The position numbers were made by a program, and so were the translations under genes. The notes beneath the pieces were generated by a model. The model did no database searches and was not told the DNA's origin. It saw only the letters and a list, made by a program, of their open reading frames with translations. From an uncultured Roseburia sp. (GTDB lineage Bacteria; Bacillota; Clostridia; Lachnospirales; Lachnospiraceae): a stretch of 41,033 bases of DNA. Position 1 is the stretch's first letter; each line of letters starts with the position of its first letter. The stretch is from assembly GCA_947649645.1 (NCBI GenBank), contig CANSSP010000026.1:1-41033 (forward strand). Reading direction: 5' to 3'. This document shows, in pieces, positions 34,731 through 41,033 of the stretch.

Positions 34731-36074
34731 TTATTTTATTTTTGTCATGTCTTGTTGCTGTTTGAAAGTTATAGTTTTTGTACTTCCACCTGTTCGTTTG
34801 ATTAATTCATCTTGTCCAATTACCTTTACGAGATTAGCAATTTGTTGCCCCATAACGTATTTATTAACATAAAAGATTGTAGTATATATATTGTCATTTA
34901 GAATCAAATCACTTAAAATATCTCTATCTGTAATATCCAAAGAATGTCCAAATATGTAAAGATTATGTTTTGGAGGAGTATCTGTCTTTCCATAGCTCAT
35001 TTTATCAATGTATGTATCATGCTCTTTTCTTATTGTATCCAACCAGTTTTTATACTTATTGCCTGTTTCTTTATATATTCTTTGATAAAACTTTTTAAAT
35101 GAAATAAAGTTTACATTTTCATCTTTACTATCTCCTAAAAGATATTCATTAATTCCAAGTACCATATTATTATTTAATAGCGCAGGATCAGATTTTGCCT
35201 TACCATGAATATAATCATAATCTGTATTTTTACTATTTCCATAAATCTTTTCAAACGTACTTGTATAATTAAATGATAATACTTTATCTGCATTTATGCT
35301 ATTTATATCTGGTGATATAATATTGCATTCTAACATATCAATAAAATTCGAAAGATATATTTCAAAGGCTTTAATCATTTTATTTAGCTCTGATTCTAAC
35401 TCTTTAATTAACTGTTTAAATGTGATTTTGTTTTTTAACTCAAAATAAGGAATCAAATAATTTTTATTTTCTTCTTCATAAATAGATATGGTATTTTCAA
35501 CTACAGAAGCTTTTCTATTTTTAAAATGGAATATTTTATGTTTTGGACTATGAGAAGGTCTTGAGTAGTCATTTAAGTTTTTACTAATAGAAACATTCTT
35601 TTCATTTGTTTCAAAAAAATAGTATGGTAATTTATCAACATACTGATATAAATCCTTTTTGTCCATATACTGATCTAATTCTTTAATTACATTTAGTATT
35701 TCACTTTCGAAATCAATCCAGTTTTCTTTTCCATGCATATTACATTTAAAAAAATATTTGATCCAGAAATTATTTTCTATGTATTTGTATATTTGTTTTG
35801 TTTGCTGATAAAATAAATCTATGCATGAAACTTTACAAGTTATTTGATGGTGTGAATAAGAACATTGGAATTTTTGTTCTATCAAAGTTCTTATTTTACT
35901 ATTTATATCAGGTGCGTTTTCAAAGAGTATAACTTCTTCCAATGAAGAATTAAATCTTTTTATGGTATTTCCATTTATACAATTAATAACTTTGCAAAAA
36001 TCTAAAAAATCAGTATATTTTGTTGGCAAGTCATGTGCCAGATCAAATCCATTTCCAATAACAAGTATATTCAA
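34731..36074 (-). CDS. AbiH-family abortive infection protein
   Basis: 447 residues. AbiH of Lactococcus aborts phage infection; the mechanism is unknown. The family N-terminus is NILVIGNGFDLAHDLPTKYTDF, a nucleotide-binding-like glycine loop. Also visible are LSFNYTSTFEKIYG with YIHGKA and the late IFGHSLDITDRDIL, all typical. The start is TTG 36074: aggagg lies nine bases upstream, and the promoter at 36109-36137 lies inside the longer frame that begins with GTG 36143, which rules out that start. It is AT-rich and stands alone on the minus strand, divergent from a 54-codon gene. The gene is intact, unlike many neighbours, which argues for continued selection. Confidence 0.9.
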   Translation of the reverse strand: MNILVIGNGFDLAHDLPTKYTDFLDFCKVINCINGNTIKRFNSSLEEVILFENAPDINSKIRTLIEQKFQCSYSHHQITCKVSCIDLFYQQTKQIYKYIENNFWIKYFFKCNMHGKENWIDFESEILNVIKELDQYMDKKDLYQYVDKLPYYFFETNEKNVSISKNLNDYSRPSHSPKHKIFHFKNRKASVVENTISIYEEENKNYLIPYFELKNKITFKQLIKELESELNKMIKAFEIYLSNFIDMLECNIISPDINSINADKVLSFNYTSTFEKIYGNSKNTDYDYIHGKAKSDPALLNNNMVLGINEYLLGDSKDENVNFISFKKFYQRIYKETGNKYKNWLDTIRKEHDTYIDKMSYGKTDTPPKHNLYIFGHSLDITDRDILSDLILNDNIYTTIFYVNKYVMGQQIANLVKVIGQDELIKRTGGSTKTITFKQQQDMTKIK

Positions 36075-36108
36075 AAATCGGTTCCTCCTGTAGTATGAAT
36101 CAAACATT

Positions 36109-36137
36109 ATTATATTACTGGTCTGTAGTTTTATCAA
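36109..36137 (-). promoter_or_regulatory. Promoter of the AbiH gene
   Basis: Minus-strand -35 TTGATA (36137-36132), 17-base spacer, perfect -10 TATAAT (36114-36109). The predicted transcript starts near 36102, 28 bases before the TTG start. Confidence 0.8.
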
Positions 36138-36160
36138 TACCACAATTGAATTATTAAGAC

Positions 36161-36189
36161 TTTACACCTTTTACATAATCCAATATAAT
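36161..36189 (+). promoter_or_regulatory. Promoter of the 54-codon gene, divergent from AbiH
   Basis: -35 TTTACA (36161-36166), 17-base spacer, perfect -10 TATAAT (36184-36189). The -35 boxes of this and the AbiH promoter are 23 bases apart (36138-36160), so a single bound protein could affect both. Confidence 0.72.
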
Positions 36190-36235
36190 AATTGTAGCAA
36201 ATAACAATTGTTTCGATATAAAAGGTGGTGAAAGA

Positions 36236-36400
36236 ATGGTAACAGATATGACAGATAAACAGCTGCAATACATTAATAGGTTGACGGTTTTTGTGAGAAA
36301 GTTATTGAAACTTGCACCGCAAGAAAAACGAGAAGAACTTGAAAATGAATTTGATAGCATCCTCTTAGAGGTTGCAGAACCAGAAAAAGCAAGTAAATAA
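36236..36400 (+). CDS. Small helical protein divergent from AbiH
   Basis: 54 residues. SD aaaggtggtgaaaga lies before ATG 36236. The product is predicted all-helical, with no Cys or membrane segment: KQLQYINRLTVFVRKLLKL then a charged helix EKREELENEFDSILLEVAE. I do not recognise the family. It has its own promoter and terminator, so it is a complete monocistronic gene. Divergence from AbiH makes a regulatory or antitoxin-like role possible, but no DNA-binding motif is visible. Confidence 0.65.
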   Translation: MVTDMTDKQLQYINRLTVFVRKLLKLAPQEKREELENEFDSILLEVAEPEKASK

Positions 36401-36423
36401 AAACTGAATATCAGCCAATAAAC

Positions 36424-36472
36424 CAAAGGTGTAAGGTCTTATTAAATTATTAAGGCTTTGCACTTTTTTAAT
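36424..36472 (+). terminator. Terminator of the 54-codon gene
   Basis: A 17-bp stem with wobble pairs: aaaggtgtaaggtctta (36424-36440) against taaggctttgcactttt, then a run of Ts. The same sequence (ttattaagactttacacctttt) occurs at the gene's -35 region at 36151-36172 as a direct copy of the right arm. Confidence 0.75.
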
Positions 36473-36505
36473 TTTGTTCTAAACGTATACTGAAAAACCA
36501 ATTCT

Positions 36506-36614
36506 TTATTCTGGTTTATGATCCGTTTGTGTTTCATCTGGCACGTATTCCAGTATGTCACCAGGCTGGCAGTTTAATAATTTGCAAATTGCGTTTATTG
36601 TATTGAATAGACAT
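36506..36614 (-). pseudogene. XRE/YozG-type HTH regulator, internally deleted
   Basis: Minus-strand remnant. It has a good SD (aggagg) and an ATG at 36614 with the family-like start MSIQYNK, then the reading frame shifts and the typical C-terminal end NTINAICKLLNCQPGDILEYVPDE follows to TAA at 36508. The helix-turn-helix core is missing, consistent with an internal deletion. Not functional. Mobile elements often carry this kind of small Cro/CI-type repressor. Confidence 0.5.
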
Positions 36615-36835
36615 TTTTTAAACCTCCTATATTTTTATATAGTATACCATACACTTATATGTCTGCGATAGTGCGCATATCACAAAAAAATATATGCCTG
36701 TTTTGTGTACAATTAGTGCATAAGATGAAGAAAGGAGCAAACGAATTTTGAAAACTGAACAGGGTTTACATTCTTTAATCAGTCCACTATAATAGTAACA
36801 TAAAATAAAAAAGCGGTGAGAGGATCGTAGATATT

Positions 36836-36971
36836 ATGATTGAGAAAGAATTGGCAGACTTTTAAGACAAAATTGAGCAAAGATGAAAAGTATGTTGATT
36901 CTGGGTATAAAAGATATAAGCTGACAAGCAGATTTTGGTGGCAGTATTTACTTGAAGATCCAGTAGAATAG
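36836..36971 (+). pseudogene. Small frameshifted gene, unknown family
   Basis: ATG 36836 begins MIEKELAD and stops at TAA; the next frame continues FKTKLSKDEKYVDSGYKRYK and ends LTSRFWWQYLLEDPVE at TAG 36971. A single-base shift near 36857 would rejoin them into a product of about 45 residues. I do not recognise it. The remaining bases from 36615 to 36835 hold no gene that I can support. Confidence 0.35.
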
Positions 36972-37006
36972 GCAATGAAATCAGATTTTCAATTAAGGGG
37001 GAGTGA

Positions 37007-37035
37007 TTGTAATTCCTATAAATATTGTCTATAAT
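37007..37035 (+). promoter_or_regulatory. Promoter of the Uma2 gene
   Basis: -35 TTGTAA (37007-37012), 17-base spacer, perfect -10 TATAAT (37030-37035). It lies inside the longer open frame from 37003 and so fixes the start codon at 37060. Confidence 0.75.
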
Positions 37036-37059
37036 AGAATCAAGGCTGGAGGTGTAAGG

Positions 37060-37593
37060 ATGGATGCAATGAGAGAAGAAGAAATTTATACGATAGATGA
37101 TATCTATGCGTTGCCAGATGGAAAGAGGGCAGAATTGATTGATGGAAAAATATACTATATGGCACCACCAAACACAAGACATCAGAGATTGGTTTCTGAT
37201 TTACATTATCAGATAAAAGATTTTATTAAGCGGAATAATGGTGAGTGCGAAGTGTTTCCAGCCCCATTTGCTGTATTCCTGAATGAAAATGATAAAAATT
37301 ATGTCGAGCCAGATATATCTGTTATCTGCGAAAAAAATAAGATTACGGATAAAGGGTGTAATGGCGCACCAGATTGGGCGATTGAAATTGTTTCGCCAGG
37401 CAGTAAACAAATGGATTATTACAAGAAATTGTTTAAATACAGGACGGCAGGAGTACGGGAATACTGGGTGGTAGATCCTGAAAGAGAACTTGTGACAGTA
37501 TATAATTTTGAAAAAGATAGTATGGAGGAATATTCTTTTGAGAAAGATATACCAATGGGAATTTACGAAGGAGTTTTATTAAAAATAGAGTAG
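37060..37593 (+). CDS. Uma2 family endonuclease (DUF820)
   Basis: 177 residues with the PD-(D/E)XK nuclease-type fold of the Uma2 family. Family residues are GKRAELIDGKIYYMAPP (Glu of the core), the VEPDISVIC motif (Asp), PDWAIEIVSPGS (E-x-x) and KLFKYRTAGVREYWVVDPE. Members are widespread, often in many copies, with proposed roles in mobile-element defence or recombination; their targets are not known. ggaggtg lies before ATG 37060. All predicted catalytic residues are kept, so it is likely active. Confidence 0.9.
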   Translation: MDAMREEEIYTIDDIYALPDGKRAELIDGKIYYMAPPNTRHQRLVSDLHYQIKDFIKRNNGECEVFPAPFAVFLNENDKNYVEPDISVICEKNKITDKGCNGAPDWAIEIVSPGSKQMDYYKKLFKYRTAGVREYWVVDPERELVTVYNFEKDSMEEYSFEKDIPMGIYEGVLLKIE

Positions 37594-37651
37594 ATTTTTA
37601 AATATAAGTATAGTGGTTAAGGAAAGCATTTGGAAAATAAAAATCCAAATT

Positions 37652-37747
37652 TGGCTCAACTATGAAGCCGAACATGCAGGAATTAATGTTTCAAGAGTGT
37701 TACAAGAAGCATTGATGAATGTGTTAAATGTAAAGAGAAATATATAA
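37652..37747 (+). pseudogene. C-terminal remnant of a HicB-type antitoxin
   Basis: The fragment WLNYEAEHAGINVSRVLQEALM is typical of the C-terminal DNA-binding helix of HicB-type antitoxins; it ends at TAA 37747. No SD, ATG or HicA toxin is present. A stem tgatggattgg/ccagtccatca (37756-37782) follows but has no T-run. Confidence 0.4.
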
Positions 37748-37823
37748 TATGTGATTGATGGATTGGTTTTGCCAGTCCATCAGTTATATATGGATAAATA
37801 CTTGATTTTATTTGGAGGAGTAT

Positions 37824-38363
37824 ATGGAAAAGTTAGATAAATTAAGTGTGTTTATCAGTCTTGTATTAAGACACAAACCAGACGCAGCAGGGATTACTTT
37901 AAATGAACATGGATGGGCAAATGTTGAAGAACTTATTGATGGTATAAATAATACTGGACGTAAAATGGATATGGGAGTATTAGAAGAAATTGTTAGAACA
38001 GATCATAAACAGAGATATAGTTTTAATGAAGATAAGACTCTGATTCGGGCAAATCAGGGGCATAGTATTCCAGTGGATGTAGAATTAAAAGAGGATGAAC
38101 CGCCAGAGTTTTTATATCATGGAACTGCGGATAGATTTATAAAAGCTATTATGGAAGAAGGACTGAAGCCAATGAGCCGCTTATATGTACATCTTTCAAA
38201 GGACGTTGAAACTGCAAATAAAGTTGGAAAACGGCATGGAAAACCAATAATCCTGAAAGTACATAGTGGACAGATGTGCCAAGAAGGAATCAAGTTTTAC
38301 CTTTCTGAAAATGGTATATGGTTGACTAAAAAAGTGGATGTAAAATACTTGGAAAAGATATGA
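37824..38363 (+). CDS. kptA: RNA 2'-phosphotransferase (Tpt1/KptA)
   Basis: 179 residues. Transfers an internal RNA 2'-phosphate to NAD+, yielding ADP-ribose 1'',2''-cyclic phosphate, nicotinamide and repaired RNA; in eukaryotes it finishes tRNA splicing, while bacteria have no such introns, so the role here is repair or ADP-ribosylation. The N-terminal winged helix has VLRHKPDAAGITLNEHGW (R16, H17). The NAD-binding domain has IRANQGHS, H99 in YHGTADRF, and R119 with H123 in RLYVHLSKD, matching the Arg-His-Arg-Arg tetrad. The SD is ggaggag. It is first of a tight run with the Cys-rich frame and Fic. Confidence 0.93.
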   Translation: MEKLDKLSVFISLVLRHKPDAAGITLNEHGWANVEELIDGINNTGRKMDMGVLEEIVRTDHKQRYSFNEDKTLIRANQGHSIPVDVELKEDEPPEFLYHGTADRFIKAIMEEGLKPMSRLYVHLSKDVETANKVGKRHGKPIILKVHSGQMCQEGIKFYLSENGIWLTKKVDVKYLEKI

Positions 38364-38388
38364 TTTTTAATTTGTTTGGAGGAAAACA

Positions 38389-38688
38389 GTATTTGTTGAG
38401 TGTAATAAGGATTGTAGTAAGTGTAAGAAACTTAATGTTAGAACGGATGACAATGGATATCCCTTTGGATATGATTGTATGAAGTATGGAGATAGCGTAT
38501 TTGTGGAACATTTTGGAGATACAAAAGTGTTTAAAGCGATAGAATATTATATTAAAGGATATAAAGACTGTTTTAGAGATCAAGAAAACAATAAGAAATT
38601 TGTAAAAAACATAGACTCTTTAAAATGCTATATTGTAGATAGTCAAAAAATAACTGAAAGTATAAATGTCAATAGAATTTTTGTTTGA
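38389..38688 (+). pseudogene. Cys-rich small protein gene lacking a start codon
   Basis: A 99-codon frame beginning VFVECNKDCSKCKKLNVRTD with a C-x3-C-x2-C cluster and a fourth Cys at GYDCMKYGD. An SD (ggagga, 38378-38383) is five bases before GTA 38389, but between the upstream TAA and ATG 38479 there is no ATG, GTG or TTG. The likely cause is loss of a GTG start by a G-to-A change. Starting at 38479 would skip the whole Cys cluster. A non-standard start cannot be excluded. Confidence 0.5.
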
Positions 38689-38715
38689 TGGTTTTGGTCA
38701 AGAAAGGTGGGTAGT

Positions 38716-39450
38716 ATGATTAAAGAGAAAGAGTTTTTAGATTTTCTTCTGGAAAGATTCAAAATAGAAAGAGAGAGGTTTGACAGATCTGGTGTGTATG
38801 CATATACGCAGCGTTTATTGGCTTATAATTCAAATAAGATTGAGGGGAGTACACTTACTGAGGAACAGACAGCTTCTTTGTTTGATAATGGGACGCTCCC
38901 AAAATCAGATGATTATTACAGAGCTAAAGATGTGGAGGAGATGAATGGACATTTTCTGATGTTCAATAAGATGCTGGACACATTAGATGAAGCATTATCG
39001 CAGGATTTGATAAAGCAATTTCATTATGAGTTAAAGTCTGGAGTATTTGAGGATCGGGCGAATGGATATGCTATTGGTGATTATAAACAGCGTCCTAATA
39101 TGATCGGTATGTATCAGACTGTTAGACCAGAGAAGGTTGAGGATGAGATCAATATTCTTCTGGAATGGTATCTTGGACAGGATGCGACTCTTGCTGTATT
39201 GGCTGAATTCCATGCAAGATATGAGAGCATTCATCCATTCCAGGATGGAAACGGCAGGACAGGCAGATTAATTCTTTTTAGGGAATGTCTAAAGAATGGA
39301 ATTGTACCGGCTGTGATTGAAGATGCGAATAGAAATGAGTATCTGGAGGCTTTGAAAGAATATAGAGAAGAAAAATCTTTGAATAAGTTAGTTAGGTTGT
39401 TTGAAAAAGAGCAACAGTTTTATTTAGAAAAGGGTAAGTATTTTATGTAG
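38716..39450 (+). CDS. Fic family protein (AMPylase type, class II)
   Basis: 244 residues. The Fic motif HPFQDGNGRTGR (residues 173-184) is complete, with the catalytic His173, so it should transfer AMP or another nucleotide to a target protein. The inhibitory helix motif S/T-x-x-x-E-G is present as S39-NKI-E43-G44, N-terminal to the Fic domain, which places it in class II, self-inhibited forms. No separate antitoxin is needed. aaaggtggg lies before ATG 38716. It is in the same orientation as KptA, 27 bases after the Cys-rich frame. Confidence 0.93.
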   Translation: MIKEKEFLDFLLERFKIERERFDRSGVYAYTQRLLAYNSNKIEGSTLTEEQTASLFDNGTLPKSDDYYRAKDVEEMNGHFLMFNKMLDTLDEALSQDLIKQFHYELKSGVFEDRANGYAIGDYKQRPNMIGMYQTVRPEKVEDEINILLEWYLGQDATLAVLAEFHARYESIHPFQDGNGRTGRLILFRECLKNGIVPAVIEDANRNEYLEALKEYREEKSLNKLVRLFEKEQQFYLEKGKYFM

Positions 39451-39485
39451 GGTTTGAATAAAAGTAAAATTTCAAAGGAGGATTT

Positions 39486-39710
39486 ATGGAAGAATTAAAA
39501 ATATATTAGGAATATAAATTTAAAAAAGGTGGATCAGAATTTCATGTTTCTGAAGGAGAAAAGTTGAAAGTTAAGACGGACAAAGGTATTTTTGAAGGAG
39601 TTCTTACAAGCGCCGGAGCATTTTCAGATGATTTCCACTTGGATATTGGCGATGAATCAGTAAAGATTCATTGTAATAAGATTATTGATATAATACCGAT
39701 TAAAACTTGA
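39486..39710 (+). pseudogene. Small Sm/SH3-like gene interrupted by TAG at codon 8
   Basis: A strong SD aaaggagg precedes ATG 39486. The frame reads MEELKIY, TAG (39507-39509), then EYKFKKGGSEFHVSEGEKLK and a beta-rich tail KGIFEGVLTSAG...FHLDIG, CNKIIDIIP, to TGA 39710. The predicted strands resemble a small SH3/Sm-like barrel, but I cannot assign a family. If TAG is read as stop the gene is dead; restart within it is not possible because no ATG follows. Confidence 0.5.
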
Positions 39711-39736
39711 AATAACTATTTATAGGAGGAATGAAT

Positions 39737-39886
39737 ATGGTTGTAATTACAAACACAGGAGTATGCACATGTATCCTGTAGGCATTTCCAGCCTTGATAG
39801 GTGTTTACAGGGTGCAAATAATATCAAGGAGGACTCTTCTGTGGGAAAAGAACAAAGAGGTGCAGAATACCGGAGGTACGTAAGAA
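39737..39886 (+). pseudogene. Short hydrophobic frame with TAG at codon 15
   Basis: SD aggagga (39724-39730) precedes ATG 39737. The frame reads MVVITNTGVCTCIL, then TAG (39779-39781), then continues open for 34 more codons to TAA. Not recognised as a family, and it could be only a leader peptide. It overlaps the next frame. Confidence 0.3.
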
Positions 39887-40098
39887 ATAAGACAATATTA
39901 AGAAAAAAGCGTCTAAGTAATTCAGTATATGGACTTGATTGGTATAAACATGATGGGCAGTATTCAAAGGGGAAAATACATTGCGGCTGCGGACTGTGTA
40001 AATTTGGTAGGAGATATGGATTACCTGCTATCAGAGATATGCGCGAGAATTCGAGGGAAATGATGTTAAGAAGGGATTTTGAGATATCATCCTTTTAA
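39841..40098 (+). CDS. Small Cys-containing protein (CGCGLCKFGRRYGLP)
   Basis: 85 residues from GTG 39841, preceded by aaggaggac with an eight-base spacer; ATG 39763 is an upstream alternative without SD. The product is very basic, with GLDWYKHDGQYSKGK followed by HCGCGLCKFGRRYGLP. The three Cys and one His suggest a small metal or RNA-binding site. It resembles a recurring Lachnospiraceae small protein, which I cannot name with confidence. A strong terminator ends the unit at 40138. Confidence 0.55.
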   Translation: MGKEQRGAEYRRYVRNKTILRKKRLSNSVYGLDWYKHDGQYSKGKIHCGCGLCKFGRRYGLPAIRDMRENSREMMLRRDFEISSF

Positions 40099-40137
40099 TT
40101 AAAGAGAAAAATATGTAGCAGAAACATTATGTTCTGA

Positions 40138-40181
40138 TATATAAAAAGCGATGCTTATGGAGAAGCATCGCTTTTTATATA
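40138..40181. terminator. Intrinsic terminator, bidirectional
   Basis: A 19-bp perfect stem: tatataaaaagcgatgctt (40138-40156) against aagcatcgctttttatata (40163-40181), loop 6 bases, T-run on both strands. It closes the KptA-Fic-small-gene unit. Confidence 0.9.
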
Positions 40182-40461
40182 CTAAAATGTCAAAAATATT
40201 ATAGTAAAGAACTTTATAGATCTTATTAAGCACAGATAGTTTATTTTAGAGAAAATTTAATTGACTTTGAACAGTCTGGATCGTCCGGCGATAGTGATTC
40301 AAAATTATACTGGAGTTCGTTTTAGTTCGGCAACTGTTGTTATGCTGCATACATCATGTATGAAAAACTGAATTAGTCTATGCATGCACTGTCGAAAAGA
40401 CGAAGATTACTGGCTGTAAGGGGTATTAACCATAAATCTATTGTAGTAGGAGGATTTCAGC
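40182..40461 (+). other. Gene-free stretch with short hairpins
   Basis: 280 bases with no convincing gene. They hold a perfect 7-bp hairpin catacat/atgtatg around 40350 and short stems atcg-tccgg-cgat (40280s) and gtc-gaaaa-gac (about 40391-40401), just before the SD of the next gene. A structured leader is possible but not shown. Confidence 0.3.
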
Positions 40462-40734
40462 ATGAGTGCAGTAGTAGCAATGAATGAGGAAACAAGGTGG
40501 ATTGAGCAGTTTAACGACATAGAGGCAAATATCAGGCCACTTATGACTGTTGGTAAAGGAAAGAATCAAAGAGTGATGACTGGTAGTGCCGTAGTTCCTT
40601 TGGCTCTTTGCTTTGTAGATTCCAGATAGCAGGGAAACAGGCGTCACAAACGCTTAAATAGACTGAGAAATAAGTGGGATGAGAGAAAGCTGACACCGAT
40701 TATCCTTGAATGGATTCGGCCATATATGAGTTGA
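40462..40734 (+). pseudogene. Truncated ParB-domain-like protein with in-frame TAG
   Basis: SD aggagga precedes ATG 40462. The frame reads MSAVVAMNEETRWIEQFNDI..., then FVDSR, TAG (40627-40629), then QGNRRHKRLNRLRNKWDERK-LTPIILEWIRPYMS to TGA 40734. The FVDSR-x-QG and KLTPIIL segments resemble the N-terminal part of ParB/sulfiredoxin-fold proteins of mobile elements, which normally continue for 100 or more residues. So this is a 5' fragment that is also interrupted by TAG. Confidence 0.5.
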
Positions 40735-40789
40735 ATTTACCCATCCTTATTATAGAATTTGGCACAATGACAGAGTTTGATATATATGG

Positions 40790-41033
40790 GCGCCCCAGCA
40801 CAGGGGAGCATCCCAGGCCGCCGTTGGCTCCGGCTGTCATAACTCCGCAGGATTGCGAAGCTCCCCCGCAAGTCTATGGGAGGGCGTGAGCAAGTTTCAT
40901 TATCCCCCGCGCTGTCGTCGCGCCCGGCCTGCCAAAGCCGGGTCAAAGGTTCGCGTTGATCGCTCGGTCCGCTTTTGCCACCTCCTCAAGCGGGCTGTCC
41001 TGGCGGCGCGCCTTTTGTCGCTGTTCACGCAGG
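40790..41033. other. GC-rich end segment, probable second mobile element
   Basis: From about 40,780 the base composition flips from AT-rich to GC-rich. The segment holds imperfect inverted repeats (gggcgcccc/ggggagcatccc near 40789-40815; ttgcgaagct and agctcccccgcaa near 40853-40871). Read on the minus strand, codons from 41033 down to TGA 40945-40943 give a C-terminal end LREQRQKARRQDSPLEEVAK-ADRAINANL, the highly charged tail of a protein whose body lies beyond the window. This resembles the end of a conjugative-element gene. Confidence 0.45.
40943..41033 (-). CDS. C-terminal end of a minus-strand mobile-element protein (partial)
   Basis: Only 29 codons plus TGA are in the window; the 5' part lies past 41033. 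The visible residues are charged and helical (REQRQKARRQDSPLEEVAKADRAINANL). The family cannot be determined. Composition matches the GC-rich block, not the AT-rich island. Confidence 0.4.
   Translation of the reverse strand, partial: LREQRQKARRQDSPLEEVAKADRAINANL

Noticed and set aside
37753..37785. Stem tgatggattgg/ccagtccatca as a terminator
   Set aside because: No T-run follows; recorded only with the antitoxin remnant.
1..41033. tRNA genes
   Set aside because: No cloverleaf with matching anticodon and T-arm consensus was recognised by eye; a tRNAscan run would be needed to be sure.

Overview
The window looks like a chromosome segment of a Gram-positive anaerobe of the Clostridia, most likely Lachnospiraceae. 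This rests on the rpmE-DUF1385-prmC-prfA gene order, the DUF5685, DUF4364 and GGGtGRT families, BspA-type leucine-rich repeats, strong Shine-Dalgarno (SD) sites and the codon style. No 16S or other taxonomic marker is present, so the family is an inference.

Positions 1-33,267 are an orderly GC-rich core. It opens with the body and 3' end of RNase P RNA (rnpB), then a PilT-like ATPase. An operon of a zinc-ribbon membrane protein, a DUF5685 protein and a J-domain protein follows, then two envelope proteins. A GH13 glycosidase is divergent from an AraC regulator, followed by an M3 oligopeptidase. A minus-strand operon carries malic enzyme, a TIGR01212 radical SAM protein, a DUF4364 protein and a flavin reductase; its leader is unusually rich in inverted repeats. 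Next come rho (with a repetitive disordered insert), rpmE, DUF1385, prmC and prfA; a TraX-like protein; a YhcH/carbohydrate-binding pair; an MFS exporter with an ArsR-type regulator; topoisomerase III with an atypical Toprim motif; a GNAT acetyltransferase; a secreted papain-like/BspA protein; a left-handed beta-helix protein; and an Fe-S scaffold/GGGtGRT pair.

After the terminator at 33,228-33,267 the sequence turns sharply AT-rich, and to about 40,780 it is a decayed mobile island. It begins with a tyrosine integrase broken by frameshifts and stops. Among several gene remnants it keeps intact accessory genes: an AbiH-family abortive-infection protein divergent from a 54-codon gene, a Uma2-family nuclease, and a unit with KptA (RNA 2'-phosphotransferase), a Cys-rich protein lacking a start codon, a Fic AMPylase-type protein, and small genes. 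Three short frames in or near this unit carry single in-frame TAG codons. The last ~250 bases turn GC-rich again and hold the C-terminal end of a minus-strand frame, probably of another mobile element.

The core genes serve RNA processing, translation termination, transcription termination, peptide and sugar turnover and redox metabolism. The island is a defence and RNA/protein-modification cargo zone in which functional and dying genes are mixed. The best candidates for something undescribed are the KptA-Cys-Fic unit, the AbiH/small-gene divergent pair, the malic-enzyme leader and the GGGtGRT/scaffold pair.
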